Assembly: GCA_937868455.1 (NCBI GenBank)
Contig: CALMMO010000383.1
Location: forward strand, 1-8,635
Direction of reading: 5' to 3'
Length of the DNA: 8,635 nt
Source: an uncultured Marmoricola sp.
GTDB taxonomy: Bacteria; Actinomycetota; Actinomycetes; Propionibacteriales; Nocardioidaceae
Shown one piece after another: positions 1 to 7,522 of this stretch. Below the pieces are notes generated by a model. That model was not told the DNA's origin, made no database searches, and saw only the letters and a list, made by a program, of their open reading frames with translations. The translations under genes and the position numbers were made by a program. How positions within the stretch are numbered: the stretch's first letter is position 1; each line of letters begins with the position of its first letter.

Positions 1-66
1 GCCCCAAAGACCTAGTCGTACCTCTCTCGGACCCCTGGGGCCGACGATGCACCGAAGGAGTAGTCA
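1..66 (+). other. Leader before the permease; possible 3' end of an upstream gene
   Basis: One frame reads Ala-Pro-Lys-Thr and then a TAG at 13-15, so the first 15 bases could be the tail of an upstream gene. In CUT2-type sugar transport clusters that gene is often the periplasmic/lipoprotein binding protein. Four residues cannot prove this, and the other two forward frames are also open. I see no convincing -35/-10 pair here. GC-rich complementary stretches (GCCCC at 1-5, GGGGC at 37-41) are not followed by a T-run, so no terminator is called. The region ends with the permease ribosome site. Confidence 0.35.
54..60 (+). promoter_or_regulatory. Ribosome binding site of the permease gene
   Basis: GAAGGAG lies 6 nt before the ATG at 67. 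It is a near-ideal Shine-Dalgarno sequence and fixes the start codon of the permease. Confidence 0.8.
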
Positions 67-1113
67 ATGTCCGCAGCTACGTCGACACCCAAAGACGAGC
101 GACTCGCTCAAACCTCGCGCCTGACTCGCGTCATGCGCAGACCAGAACTTGGTGCCTTCCTAGGCGCACTGGTCATCTATTTGATGTTCGCCGTGGTTGA
201 CACCACAGGCATGTTTGCCGGAATCAACGGCGCCGCACGATGGACCGATGTGGCCGCCAACGTCGGCATCGTCGCGGTGCCCGTTGCCATGCTGATGATC
301 GCTGGCGAATTCGACCTCAGTTCTGGGGTCATGATTGGCACTTCGGGTCTGCTCGCAGGTTTGCTGAGCACCGAATATGGCCTGAGCATGTGGCCAGCCA
401 TCTTGTTGACCTTCGCCTTCGCAGCGTGCGTCGGATTGATCAACGGCTACTTGGTCATGAAGACCGGCCTCCCATCATTCATCATCACGTTGGCGATGTT
501 CTTCTCTCTTCGCGGAATCAACCTCGGTGTCACCAAGGCATTGACCGACACGGTGCGCGTGGCCGGTGTCGATAAGGTTCCCGGGTTCTCATCTGCAGAG
601 GCGGTCTTTGCCTCCACTTTCTGGGAGCCCTATGGCTTCCGAATCGCAGTCGTGTGGTGGCTGCTCATCACCATTTTCGCCACCGTGGTCTTGACCCGGT
701 CCCGTTTCGGCAACTGGATCACTGCGGTGGGCGGTGACCAAAACGCTGCTCGCAACACTGGTGTCCCGGTACGACGTACCAAGATGACCATGTTTGTGGC
801 CACATCGATGGCCTCGTGCCTGGTCGGCATCATCAACTTGATGCGCTTGAAGTCAATGCAGGCTGGCCAAGGTGTGGGTGAGGAGTTCACCTTCATCATC
901 GCCGCAGTGGTCGGAGGATGTCTGCTCACTGGCGGCTACGGCTCGGCCATCGGCGCATCGATCGGCGCTTCCATCATCGGTATGGCGTTCATCGGCATCG
1001 CCTTCGCTGGCTGGAACACCGACTGGTCGTTCTTGTTCCTCGGCGTGATCCTCTTCATCGCTGTGCTGGTCAACACCTATATCGGCCGACGAGCCCAAGG
1101 AGCCCGAAAATGA
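67..1113 (+). CDS. ABC transporter permease, CUT2 (ribose/fructose/inositol) type
   Basis: This is a 348-residue inner-membrane permease, probably importing inositol or a related cyclitol. After a polar N-terminus (about 1-26) there are roughly nine to ten hydrophobic segments, near residues 28-46, 65-80, 87-101, 109-130, 135-152, 193-210, 241-259, 275-289, 293-315 and 320-339. The motif AGEFDLSSG at 79-87 matches the conserved 'GxxDLSvG' of CUT2 permeases (RbsC, FrcC, XylH families). The cytoplasmic loop [20 protein letters not shown] at 216-235 corresponds to the conserved loop (G-x-N-x-x-A-A-R-x-x-G) that contacts the ATPase. Length is normal for the family. The start is set by GAAGGAG 6 nt upstream. 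The stop overlaps the next gene's ATG (ATGA), indicating translational coupling with its ATPase. The substrate is inferred from the inositol catabolic genes downstream; ribose or another sugar cannot be excluded by sequence alone. No binding protein is present in the window. Confidence 0.9.
   Translation: MSAATSTPKDERLAQTSRLTRVMRRPELGAFLGALVIYLMFAVVDTTGMFAGINGAARWTDVAANVGIVAVPVAMLMIAGEFDLSSGVMIGTSGLLAGLLSTEYGLSMWPAILLTFAFAACVGLINGYLVMKTGLPSFIITLAMFFSLRGINLGVTKALTDTVRVAGVDKVPGFSSAEAVFASTFWEPYGFRIAVVWWLLITIFATVVLTRSRFGNWITAVGGDQNAARNTGVPVRRTKMTMFVATSMASCLVGIINLMRLKSMQAGQGVGEEFTFIIAAVVGGCLLTGGYGSAIGASIGASIIGMAFIGIAFAGWNTDWSFLFLGVILFIAVLVNTYIGRRAQGARK
1097..1102 (+). promoter_or_regulatory. Ribosome binding site that fixes the ATPase start
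   Basis: AAGGAG lies inside the last codons of the permease, 7 nt before the ATG at 1110. It supports 1110 as the ATPase start over the longer in-frame reading that begins inside the permease at 918. Confidence 0.75.
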
Positions 1114-1907
1114 ATAGCTCAACGGTCGTGCCCGCACTGCAACTCAAAGACGTCAGCAAGTCGTTTGGCAGCGTCTTGGCCCTTCGCGACATTAGCTTGC
1201 ACGTTGACCCAGGAACCGTCACCTGCGTGCTGGGCGACAACGGTGCAGGCAAGTCGACGCTGATCAAGATCCTGAGCGGGGTGCACAAGCCCAGCCAGGG
1301 ACAACTGTTGGTGGCTGGCCAGGAACGAAGCTTCGAGTCGCCTCGTGACGCGCTCGGTGCCGGGATTGCGACGGTGTTCCAGGACTTGGCGACCGTGCCC
1401 TTGATGTCCGTGTGGCGCAACTTCTTCCTGGGCAACGAGCCTCTCTCCGGTGTGCGGCCCTTCCAGTTGCTCAACGCAGGCTTTGCCAAAACAACCTGCC
1501 GCGAAGAACTGCTCAACATGGGCATCGACATTCGCGACCTTGAGCAGCCCGTGGGCACGCTCTCCGGTGGTGAGCGTCAGGCCGTGGCGATTGCCCGCGC
1601 GGTCTACTTCGGTGCCAATGTGCTGATCCTTGATGAGCCCACCAGCGCACTGGGTGTGAAGCAGTCAGGAGTGGTGCTCAAGTACATCCTCCAGGCCCGC
1701 GACCGGGGCATTGCTGTGGTCTTCATTACCCACAACCCCCACCACGCGCACATGGTTGGCGACCGGTTCTACTTGCTCAACCGTGGCGCACTGACTAATG
1801 AGTTCGAGCGGGCCACTGTGACCAGGGAAGAACTGGTCAAGGCAATGGCTGGTGGAGCCGAACTCGAAGCGTTGGCCCACGAGTTGGAGTCCAGCGCTCC
1901 GCGCTAA
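1110..1907 (+). CDS. ABC transporter ATP-binding protein, single-domain sugar type
   Basis: This 265-residue cytoplasmic ATPase energises the upstream permease. All canonical motifs are present: Walker [10 protein letters not shown] at 42-50, Q-loop VFQD with Gln91, signature LSGGERQ at 151-157, Walker B LILDEP at 172-177 and H-loop Thr207-His208. Many CUT2 systems use an ATPase of about 500 residues with two ABC domains (RbsA type). This one has a single domain, like the FrcA-type proteins of some fructose and inositol transporters. The D-loop reads SALG rather than the usual SALD, which I recall as typical of this single-domain subfamily, so it is not a defect. The start at 1110 overlaps the permease stop as ATGA and has AAGGAG 7 nt upstream. 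A 12-nt gap separates it from the next gene. The inositol substrate is inferred from context only. Confidence 0.9.
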   Translation: MNSSTVVPALQLKDVSKSFGSVLALRDISLHVDPGTVTCVLGDNGAGKSTLIKILSGVHKPSQGQLLVAGQERSFESPRDALGAGIATVFQDLATVPLMSVWRNFFLGNEPLSGVRPFQLLNAGFAKTTCREELLNMGIDIRDLEQPVGTLSGGERQAVAIARAVYFGANVLILDEPTSALGVKQSGVVLKYILQARDRGIAVVFITHNPHHAHMVGDRFYLLNRGALTNEFERATVTREELVKAMAGGAELEALAHELESSAPR

Positions 1908-1920
1908 CGATCGAGGAACT

Positions 1921-3081
1921 ATGACCACCTTCGGAGTCGGCGTCATTGGCGCCGGCTGGATGGGTCACGTCCATGCACGTGCCTACCAGCGACTCAATCA
2001 CCACTGGCGCGACCTCGACATTCGGCCCGAGATCAAGGCAGTCGCCGATGCCAACGAGTCCGCGGCAAACGATTTCGCGGCGGCTCATGGCCAGGTTGCG
2101 ACGTACTCAGATTGGCGTGAACTGCTCGCGGACCCGCAGATCAAGGCAGTCAGTGTCACTGCCCCCAACTTCTTGCATCGCGAGATCGGGGTCGCGGTGG
2201 CGGAGGCGGGCAAGCACCTGTGGATTGAGAAGCCAGTTGGGTTGACCCCTGCGGATGCCATCGCTGTGCGCGATGCGGTGAACAATGCCGGACTCGTCGG
2301 GGCCGTCGGGTTCAACTACCGACTGGTGCCGGCTGTTGCTCGGGCCCAACGCCTGATCCAAGGTGGAGAGATTGGGGTTGTCACTCACGCTCGGGTGCAG
2401 TTGTTCACCGACTATGCAGCCCACCCGGGCAGCCCGTTGTCGTGGCGCTATGACCTGGATCGTGGTGGACACGGAGTGCTTGGTGACTTGGCCTCGCACG
2501 GTGTTGACCTGCTGCGTTTCCTCGTTGGCGACATTGATTCGCTGGTTGCTCGCACCGCCGTGCACATCCCACAACGGCCCATAGCTCAGGCGCAAGGTCA
2601 CTACTCGGTCATCGACATCGATGACCCAGGAGTCTCGTTTGGCACGGTGGAAAACGAGGACTACGTCGTGGCCTTGTGTCAACTCGGCAATGGAGTCCTG
2701 GGGGTCTGTGAGGCCAATCGGGCCGCGGTTGGGGAGCAAAACAACTACGCAGTCGAGGTGCATGGCACTCGCGGTCTTGTCCGCTGGGACTTCCGCCGAC
2801 CTGGCGAGTTGCACGTCTCGAAAGGCACTGAGTACGCCGGCCAACCGACCACGACTGTGTTCAGCGAACCAGGAGATGGTGAGTACTCCGCGTTCCAGCC
2901 GGGGGCTGGTATCGCCATGGGCTATGACGACACCAAGGTCATCGAAGCCCGCAATTTCATCAAGGCGATTTCTGGACAAAGCCAAGACATCGCGACCTTG
3001 GACGACGCTGTTGCTAGCGCACAAGCACTCGCAGCGATGGTGACCTCCAACGAATCAGGAAAGTGGGTACAACTCTCATGA
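1921..3081 (+). CDS. Gfo/Idh/MocA family oxidoreductase, levoglucosan-dehydrogenase-like architecture
   Basis: This is a 386-residue cytoplasmic NAD(P)-dependent sugar or cyclitol dehydrogenase. The N-terminal Rossmann fold has GAGWMG at 10-15. The family motif EKP is at 103-105, with Lys104 the likely catalytic or cofactor lysine. GDLASHGVD at 188-196 supplies the Asp189/His193 pair seen in catalytic Gfo/Idh proteins. The C-terminal half, with SPLSWRY at 171-177, VEVHGTRG at 278-285 and GYDDTKVIEARNFIKAI at 334-350, resembles the subgroup containing levoglucosan dehydrogenase as I recall it. It lacks the SRDPAPPP/SGG-x-F signature of the true IolG next door. The substrate is unknown: another inositol isomer, an inositol derivative or a sugar are all possible. 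The start is ATG 1921, just before the Rossmann strand, with GAGGAA at 1913-1918. The more upstream in-frame ATG at 1852 would overlap the ATPase and is less likely. The stop overlaps iolG as ATGA. Confidence 0.85.
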   Translation: MTTFGVGVIGAGWMGHVHARAYQRLNHHWRDLDIRPEIKAVADANESAANDFAAAHGQVATYSDWRELLADPQIKAVSVTAPNFLHREIGVAVAEAGKHLWIEKPVGLTPADAIAVRDAVNNAGLVGAVGFNYRLVPAVARAQRLIQGGEIGVVTHARVQLFTDYAAHPGSPLSWRYDLDRGGHGVLGDLASHGVDLLRFLVGDIDSLVARTAVHIPQRPIAQAQGHYSVIDIDDPGVSFGTVENEDYVVALCQLGNGVLGVCEANRAAVGEQNNYAVEVHGTRGLVRWDFRRPGELHVSKGTEYAGQPTTTVFSEPGDGEYSAFQPGAGIAMGYDDTKVIEARNFIKAISGQSQDIATLDDAVASAQALAAMVTSNESGKWVQLS

Positions 3082-4130
3082 GTGGACGCGACGCAGGCTT
3101 CGGGGTGACAAGTGGGCCAGCAGTGGAGGAACGCCGCATCGGGGTGATCGGCTGCGGCCGAATCGGTCGCATGCACGCCTCAATCTTGGCGCGCGAGATC
3201 CCCGGCTTCGTGTTGGTCGCAGTGGCCGACGTTGTGCCAGCGGCAGCTGAGTCGGTCGCGGCCGCAACGGGGGCTCAGGTGCGAAGCATCGATGAGATCT
3301 TTACCAGCGATGACATCGACACGGTGGCAATTTGCACCTCCACAGACACCCACGTCGACATGATCGAGCGGGCCGCAGCAGCAGGCAAAGCGATCTTCTG
3401 CGAGAAGCCGGTCAGCTTGAACCTCGCCCTCGTCAACCAGGCCCTCTCGGCAGTCGAGAAGGCCGGGGTGCCTTTCATGATCGGCTTCAACCGCCGCTTC
3501 GACCCTGGACACAAGTCAGTGCGAGATGCAGTAGCCGACGGGGCCGTGGGTGATCTGCACGTCTTGCGAATCACCAGTCGTGACCCAGCGCCGCCGCCGC
3601 CTGAGTACGTCGCAGTCTCTGGCGGGATCTTCCTAGACATGATCATCCACGACTTCGACATGGCTGGTTATGTGGTGGGGAGCCCCGTGGTTGAGGTGTT
3701 CGCCAAGGGAGCAGTGCGCGTTGATCCCCGTATCGGTGAGGCCGGTGACGTCGACACGGCAGTGACCGTCATGACCCACGCTGATGGCACCTTGACCACC
3801 ATCGACAACTCTCGTGAAGCGGTCTATGGCTTCGACCAGCGTGTCGAGGCGTTTGGTTCTGGGGGAGTCGCGGTGAGCGACAACCCATCGGCTCACGCAG
3901 GGTGGCGTCGTACGGGCGAGCAGACCATTGCTCAGCCGTTGCCGTGGTTCTTCCTAGACCGCTACATGGACTCCTATCGCAATGAGTGGAAGGCCTTCCA
4001 CACCTACCTCACTGAGGGCGGTCAGTCTCCATGTGGCACCGATGACGCCCGCGCGTGCACGGTCGCCGCGTTGGCCGCAGGTATGTCTTTGCGTGAAGGG
4101 CGTCCCATCAAGATCAGCGAAGTTTCCTAA
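3078..4130 (+). CDS. iolG: Inositol 2-dehydrogenase
   Basis: This enzyme oxidises myo-inositol to 2-keto-myo-inositol (scyllo-inosose) with NAD+, the first step of inositol catabolism, in the cytoplasm. With ATG 3078 it has 350 residues. The Rossmann motif GCGRIG is at 25-30, CEKP at 108-111 (Lys110), GFNRRFDP at 136-143, and the diagnostic run SRDPAPPPPEY at 167-177 is followed by SGGIFLDMIIHDFDM at 181-195. Asp187 and His191 match the catalytic Asp/His of characterised IolG proteins. About 20 residues precede the usual IolG N-terminus (here RIGVIGCGRIG), so the true start may be later: GTG codons lie at 3105 and 3123, and another GTG lies upstream at 3063. ATG 3078 is preferred because it forms an ATGA overlap with the preceding stop, with AGGAAAG at 3057-3063 about 14 nt before it. 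The SDR gene follows after 2 nt. Confidence 0.92.
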   Translation: MSGRDAGFGVTSGPAVEERRIGVIGCGRIGRMHASILAREIPGFVLVAVADVVPAAAESVAAATGAQVRSIDEIFTSDDIDTVAICTSTDTHVDMIERAAAAGKAIFCEKPVSLNLALVNQALSAVEKAGVPFMIGFNRRFDPGHKSVRDAVADGAVGDLHVLRITSRDPAPPPPEYVAVSGGIFLDMIIHDFDMAGYVVGSPVVEVFAKGAVRVDPRIGEAGDVDTAVTVMTHADGTLTTIDNSREAVYGFDQRVEAFGSGGVAVSDNPSAHAGWRRTGEQTIAQPLPWFFLDRYMDSYRNEWKAFHTYLTEGGQSPCGTDDARACTVAALAAGMSLREGRPIKISEVS

Positions 4131-4132
4131 GC

Positions 4133-5083
4133 ATGGCCACGATCGCGGTCACCGGCGCCACTGGTTTTGTGGGCGGCACTGTTGCAGCGGTCTTGGCAGG
4201 CAAGGGTCACAACGTGGTTGCTTTGGTACGGCGCGATGCGGGGCCGGCCTTTCCCTGGCGGACCCGCAGAGTCGATTTCGACTCTGTTGAATCGCTGGGC
4301 GATGCCATGGCCGATTGCGATGCTGTTGCCCATCTGGCGATCATGAATGACTTCCAGGGCATCTATGCAGATCGCCGTGCCGGTTGGGACGGGTTTGTCG
4401 GTCTCACCAGACGCATCGTTGACGCGGCGAATCGCAGCGACACGTCGGTCGGATATGTGTCAACAGACTGGGTCTTTGACGGCACCCAACACCTCGTCGA
4501 GGAGAGCGAGCCTCCTAACCCGGTCAACCTCTACGGCTTCTTGAAAGCAGCATCAGAAATGGTGGTGCTCGAGCGAGCCAAAGCGGGTTTCGTTGCTCGC
4601 GTTGGGGGAGTGCAGGGACTGCATCAGACTCAGGCGAGTGGGCCACGTGCTCAAGATGTGGGGTTTGGCTACTTCGTCTTGTCACTGGTCGATGCACTCA
4701 AGCAGGGTGAGCGGTTCACCGTGTGGGAAGACCCGCAGATCAACTCGGTAGCCACCCCGGTTGTGTCGGCCGAGATCGGGGCGTTGCTGGGTCGTGCCTT
4801 CGACCTAGGGGTGGGCGGGGTGCTCCATTTCGCTGGTGGCACGCCAGTGACTCGACGCGAGCTGGCTATGGCAACGTGTGAGGTGTTTGGCCTTGACCGC
4901 GCTCTGATCGACTTCGGCCCGCCGCCTGACTCGGCCCGGTTGCCAGCACCCGTGCCCTTCGACACCAGCATGTCGGGGCAGATGACTATGGAGTTACTGG
5001 GCACACGTCCGCACTCGATCAACGAGCAGTTGGGTGCCTTGAAACAAGAACTTGAAACCAAGAGGCCAACACCCCTCAGCTAG
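4133..5083 (+). CDS. RmlD-like extended SDR (NAD(P)-dependent sugar reductase/epimerase family), substrate unknown
   Basis: This 316-residue cytoplasmic protein has the extended short-chain dehydrogenase fold. The cofactor motif GATGFVGG is at 8-15, and the active site is STDWVFDG at 110-117 with YGFLK at 134-138, giving Tyr134 and Lys138 as the YxxxK pair. The STD-x-VFDG form is characteristic of RmlD (dTDP-4-dehydrorhamnose reductase), and length and layout suit that family. There are no dTDP-rhamnose genes nearby, and it sits 2 nt after iolG as the last gene before the intergenic operator. A catabolic role is therefore more likely: reduction, oxidation or epimerisation of a keto-inositol or of a derivative handled by the other dehydrogenases. 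That role is inference. A nucleotide-sugar enzyme recruited into the operon is the main alternative. The start ATG has only a weak ribosome site (GCGAAG at 4116-4121), so translation probably depends on coupling to iolG. Confidence 0.82.
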   Translation: MATIAVTGATGFVGGTVAAVLAGKGHNVVALVRRDAGPAFPWRTRRVDFDSVESLGDAMADCDAVAHLAIMNDFQGIYADRRAGWDGFVGLTRRIVDAANRSDTSVGYVSTDWVFDGTQHLVEESEPPNPVNLYGFLKAASEMVVLERAKAGFVARVGGVQGLHQTQASGPRAQDVGFGYFVLSLVDALKQGERFTVWEDPQINSVATPVVSAEIGALLGRAFDLGVGGVLHFAGGTPVTRRELAMATCEVFGLDRALIDFGPPPDSARLPAPVPFDTSMSGQMTMELLGTRPHSINEQLGALKQELETKRPTPLS

Positions 5084-5087
5084 ATAG

Positions 5088-5109
5088 TTTGACCTATTGT
5101 CAGGTCAAA
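5088..5109. promoter_or_regulatory. Operator-like inverted repeat
   Basis: The arms TTTGACCT (5088-5095) and AGGTCAAA (5102-5109) are exact reverse complements separated by the 6 nt ATTGTC. The repeat is A/T-edged, has no T-run after it and overlaps a candidate -35 box. It looks like the site of a dimeric regulator rather than a terminator. Part of it, TGTCAGGTCA at 5098-5107, reads on the minus strand as TGACCTGACA, which fits the IolR site KGWCHTRACA that I recall for Corynebacterium glutamicum. Regulator identity is inference; no regulator gene lies in the window. Confidence 0.6.
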
Positions 5110-5118
5110 GTGTTTACT
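5089..5118 (+). promoter_or_regulatory. Candidate promoter for the iolE block
   Basis: TTGACC at 5089-5094 matches the -35 consensus TTGACA at five of six bases. After an 18-nt spacer comes TTTACT at 5113-5118, four of six to TATAAT. A start around 5125 would give a leader of about 20 nt containing the ribosome site. The -35 box and spacer lie inside the inverted repeat, so a bound regulator would directly affect RNA polymerase. The -10 match is modest. Confidence 0.45.
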
Positions 5119-5125
5119 GAGGTTT

Positions 5126-5135
5126 AGGAGAGGAG
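5126..5135 (+). promoter_or_regulatory. Doubled ribosome binding site of the iolE gene
   Basis: Two AGGAG copies stand back to back (5126-5130 and 5131-5135). The second is 9 nt before ATG 5145. This supports the start and suggests strong initiation for the first gene of the second block. Confidence 0.7.
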
Positions 5136-5144
5136 CGCATCACT

Positions 5145-6022
5145 ATGTCTGGACTACTCACGCTCGATCGCATCGCGGGAGCCCCAATCTCATGGGGTCT
5201 GTGCGAGGTGCCCGGATGGGGCTACCAACTCACCCCTGAGAGGGTGTTGAGCGAGATGCGCGACCTCGGGCTTGGCGCCACCGAGTTTGGTCCGCCTGGA
5301 TTCCTGGCAGTCGATCCGCACGAGCGGGTCGCCCAACTTTCGCGCTACGACATGTCGTCAGTGGGCGGGTTCTATGTGGCACTTCTGCATGACCCCAACC
5401 ACGACCCGTTGCCGGGCATCGACACGTTCATCGACGAGTGCCTGGCGGCCAACGCCGGCACTGTGGTCGTTGCCGCTGGCACCGGCCAAGACGGGTACGA
5501 CGCGCGCCCGACCCTTGATGATGCAGGGTGGGCCACTTTGCTGGGCAACCTGGACCGGATCCACGATCACGCGATCGCCCGCGGTGTCCAGGCGACGTTG
5601 CACCCGCACATGGGCACGATGATCGAGAACGGCGAAGAAACTCAGCGCGTTCTAGACGGATCTCGCGCATCGCTGTGCATCGACACCGGCCACCTTGCTG
5701 CCGCCGGCGCAGACCCGGTTGCGATCGCCAAGGCCAACCCAGCGCGCATCAAGCACGTGCACCTCAAAGATGTGGACCTCGGCATGGCCGCGAGCGTGGC
5801 GTCCGGGGACATCGCCTTTGGTGATGCTGTGCGCGCGGGCATGTTCCGCCCTCTGGGTGCTGGTGATGTCGATATTGCTGGGCTGGTCTCGGCTCTTGAG
5901 AGCGCGGGCTACTCGGGTTGGTATGTGCTCGAACAAGACCTCATGCTTGCTGCAGAGCCCGACGGCGACGGACCTGTTGCCGATGTGCGAGCCTGCATTG
6001 ACTACTTGACTAAGGAGAACTG

Positions 6023-6023
<1 letters not shown>
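5145..6023 (+). CDS. iolE: Inosose dehydratase-like sugar phosphate isomerase/epimerase
   Basis: This 292-residue cytoplasmic TIM-barrel protein belongs to the xylose-isomerase-like (AP endonuclease family 2) superfamily. It probably dehydrates 2-keto-myo-inositol, the second step of the pathway. The N-terminal APISWGLCEVPGWGYQL at 13-29 is the form I associate with actinobacterial IolE proteins, followed by ATEFGPPGF at 45-53. Likely metal and substrate ligands are Glu47, His153/His155 in TLHPHMGT, Glu161, Asp180 and His183 in CIDTGHL, His204/His206 in KHVHLKD, and Glu263 in YVLEQD. Length matches the family (about 290-300). It opens the second block, behind the palindrome and the doubled AGGAG, and its TGA overlaps the next ATG by one base. 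The main alternative is the related IolH/IolI isomerase subgroup; a dehydratase role is favoured because no other IolE candidate is present. Confidence 0.8.
6012..6017 (+). promoter_or_regulatory. Ribosome binding site of the mmsA/iolA gene
   Basis: AAGGAG lies 5 nt before the ATG at 6023, within the end of iolE. It supports the start that overlaps the iolE stop by one base. Confidence 0.75.
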
Positions 6024-7519
<1,496 letters not shown>

Positions 7520-7522
7520 CTC

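Larger units (their letters stand above)
5084..5144 (+). promoter_or_regulatory. Intergenic control region between the two blocks
   Basis: This is the only gap longer than 13 nt inside the cluster, and it is clearly more A+T-rich than the genes. It contains a perfect inverted repeat, a plausible promoter and a doubled ribosome site, each listed separately. It probably gives the iolE-iolA-iolC block its own inducible transcription in addition to read-through from upstream. Confidence 0.65.

Noticed and set aside
1..41. Possible hairpin between GCCCC (1-5) and GGGGC (37-41)
   Set aside because: Five base pairs with a loop of more than 30 nt and no T-run are not enough to call a terminator or regulatory RNA.
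918..1109. 64-codon upstream extension of the ATPase reading frame
   Set aside because: It overlaps the conserved C-terminal membrane segments of the permease, and its translation is Arg/His-rich with no ABC homology. The AAGGAG at 1097 and ATGA overlap fix the start at 1110.
1852..1920. Upstream in-frame ATG for the first Gfo gene
   Set aside because: It would add 23 residues before a Rossmann fold that normally starts within a few residues of the N-terminus, and it overlaps the ATPase gene by 56 nt. ATG 1921 has GAGGAA just upstream.
2030..2151. 14-nt direct repeat AGATCAAGGCAGTC (2030-2043 and 2138-2151)
   Set aside because: Both copies encode the similar peptide Ile-Lys-Ala-Val in Rossmann strands of one protein; codon bias explains the identity.
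2107..3024. Long open frame of 305 codons on the minus strand
   Set aside because: It lies entirely within and antisense to the Gfo/Idh/MocA gene, has no recognisable motif or ribosome site, and long antisense frames are common opposite GC-rich genes. The plus-strand gene has clear family motifs.
2131..4743. 14-nt match GACCCGCAGATCAA at 2131-2144 and 4730-4743
   Set aside because: The two copies encode Asp-Pro-Gln-Ile in unrelated proteins and have no palindromic structure or flanking similarity, so this is likely chance with shared codon preference.
5088..5116. Inverted repeat as a rho-independent terminator after the SDR gene
   Set aside because: The stem is only moderately GC and is not followed by a T-run (GTGTTTA follows). 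Its overlap with a -35-like box fits an operator better, although some attenuation cannot be ruled out.
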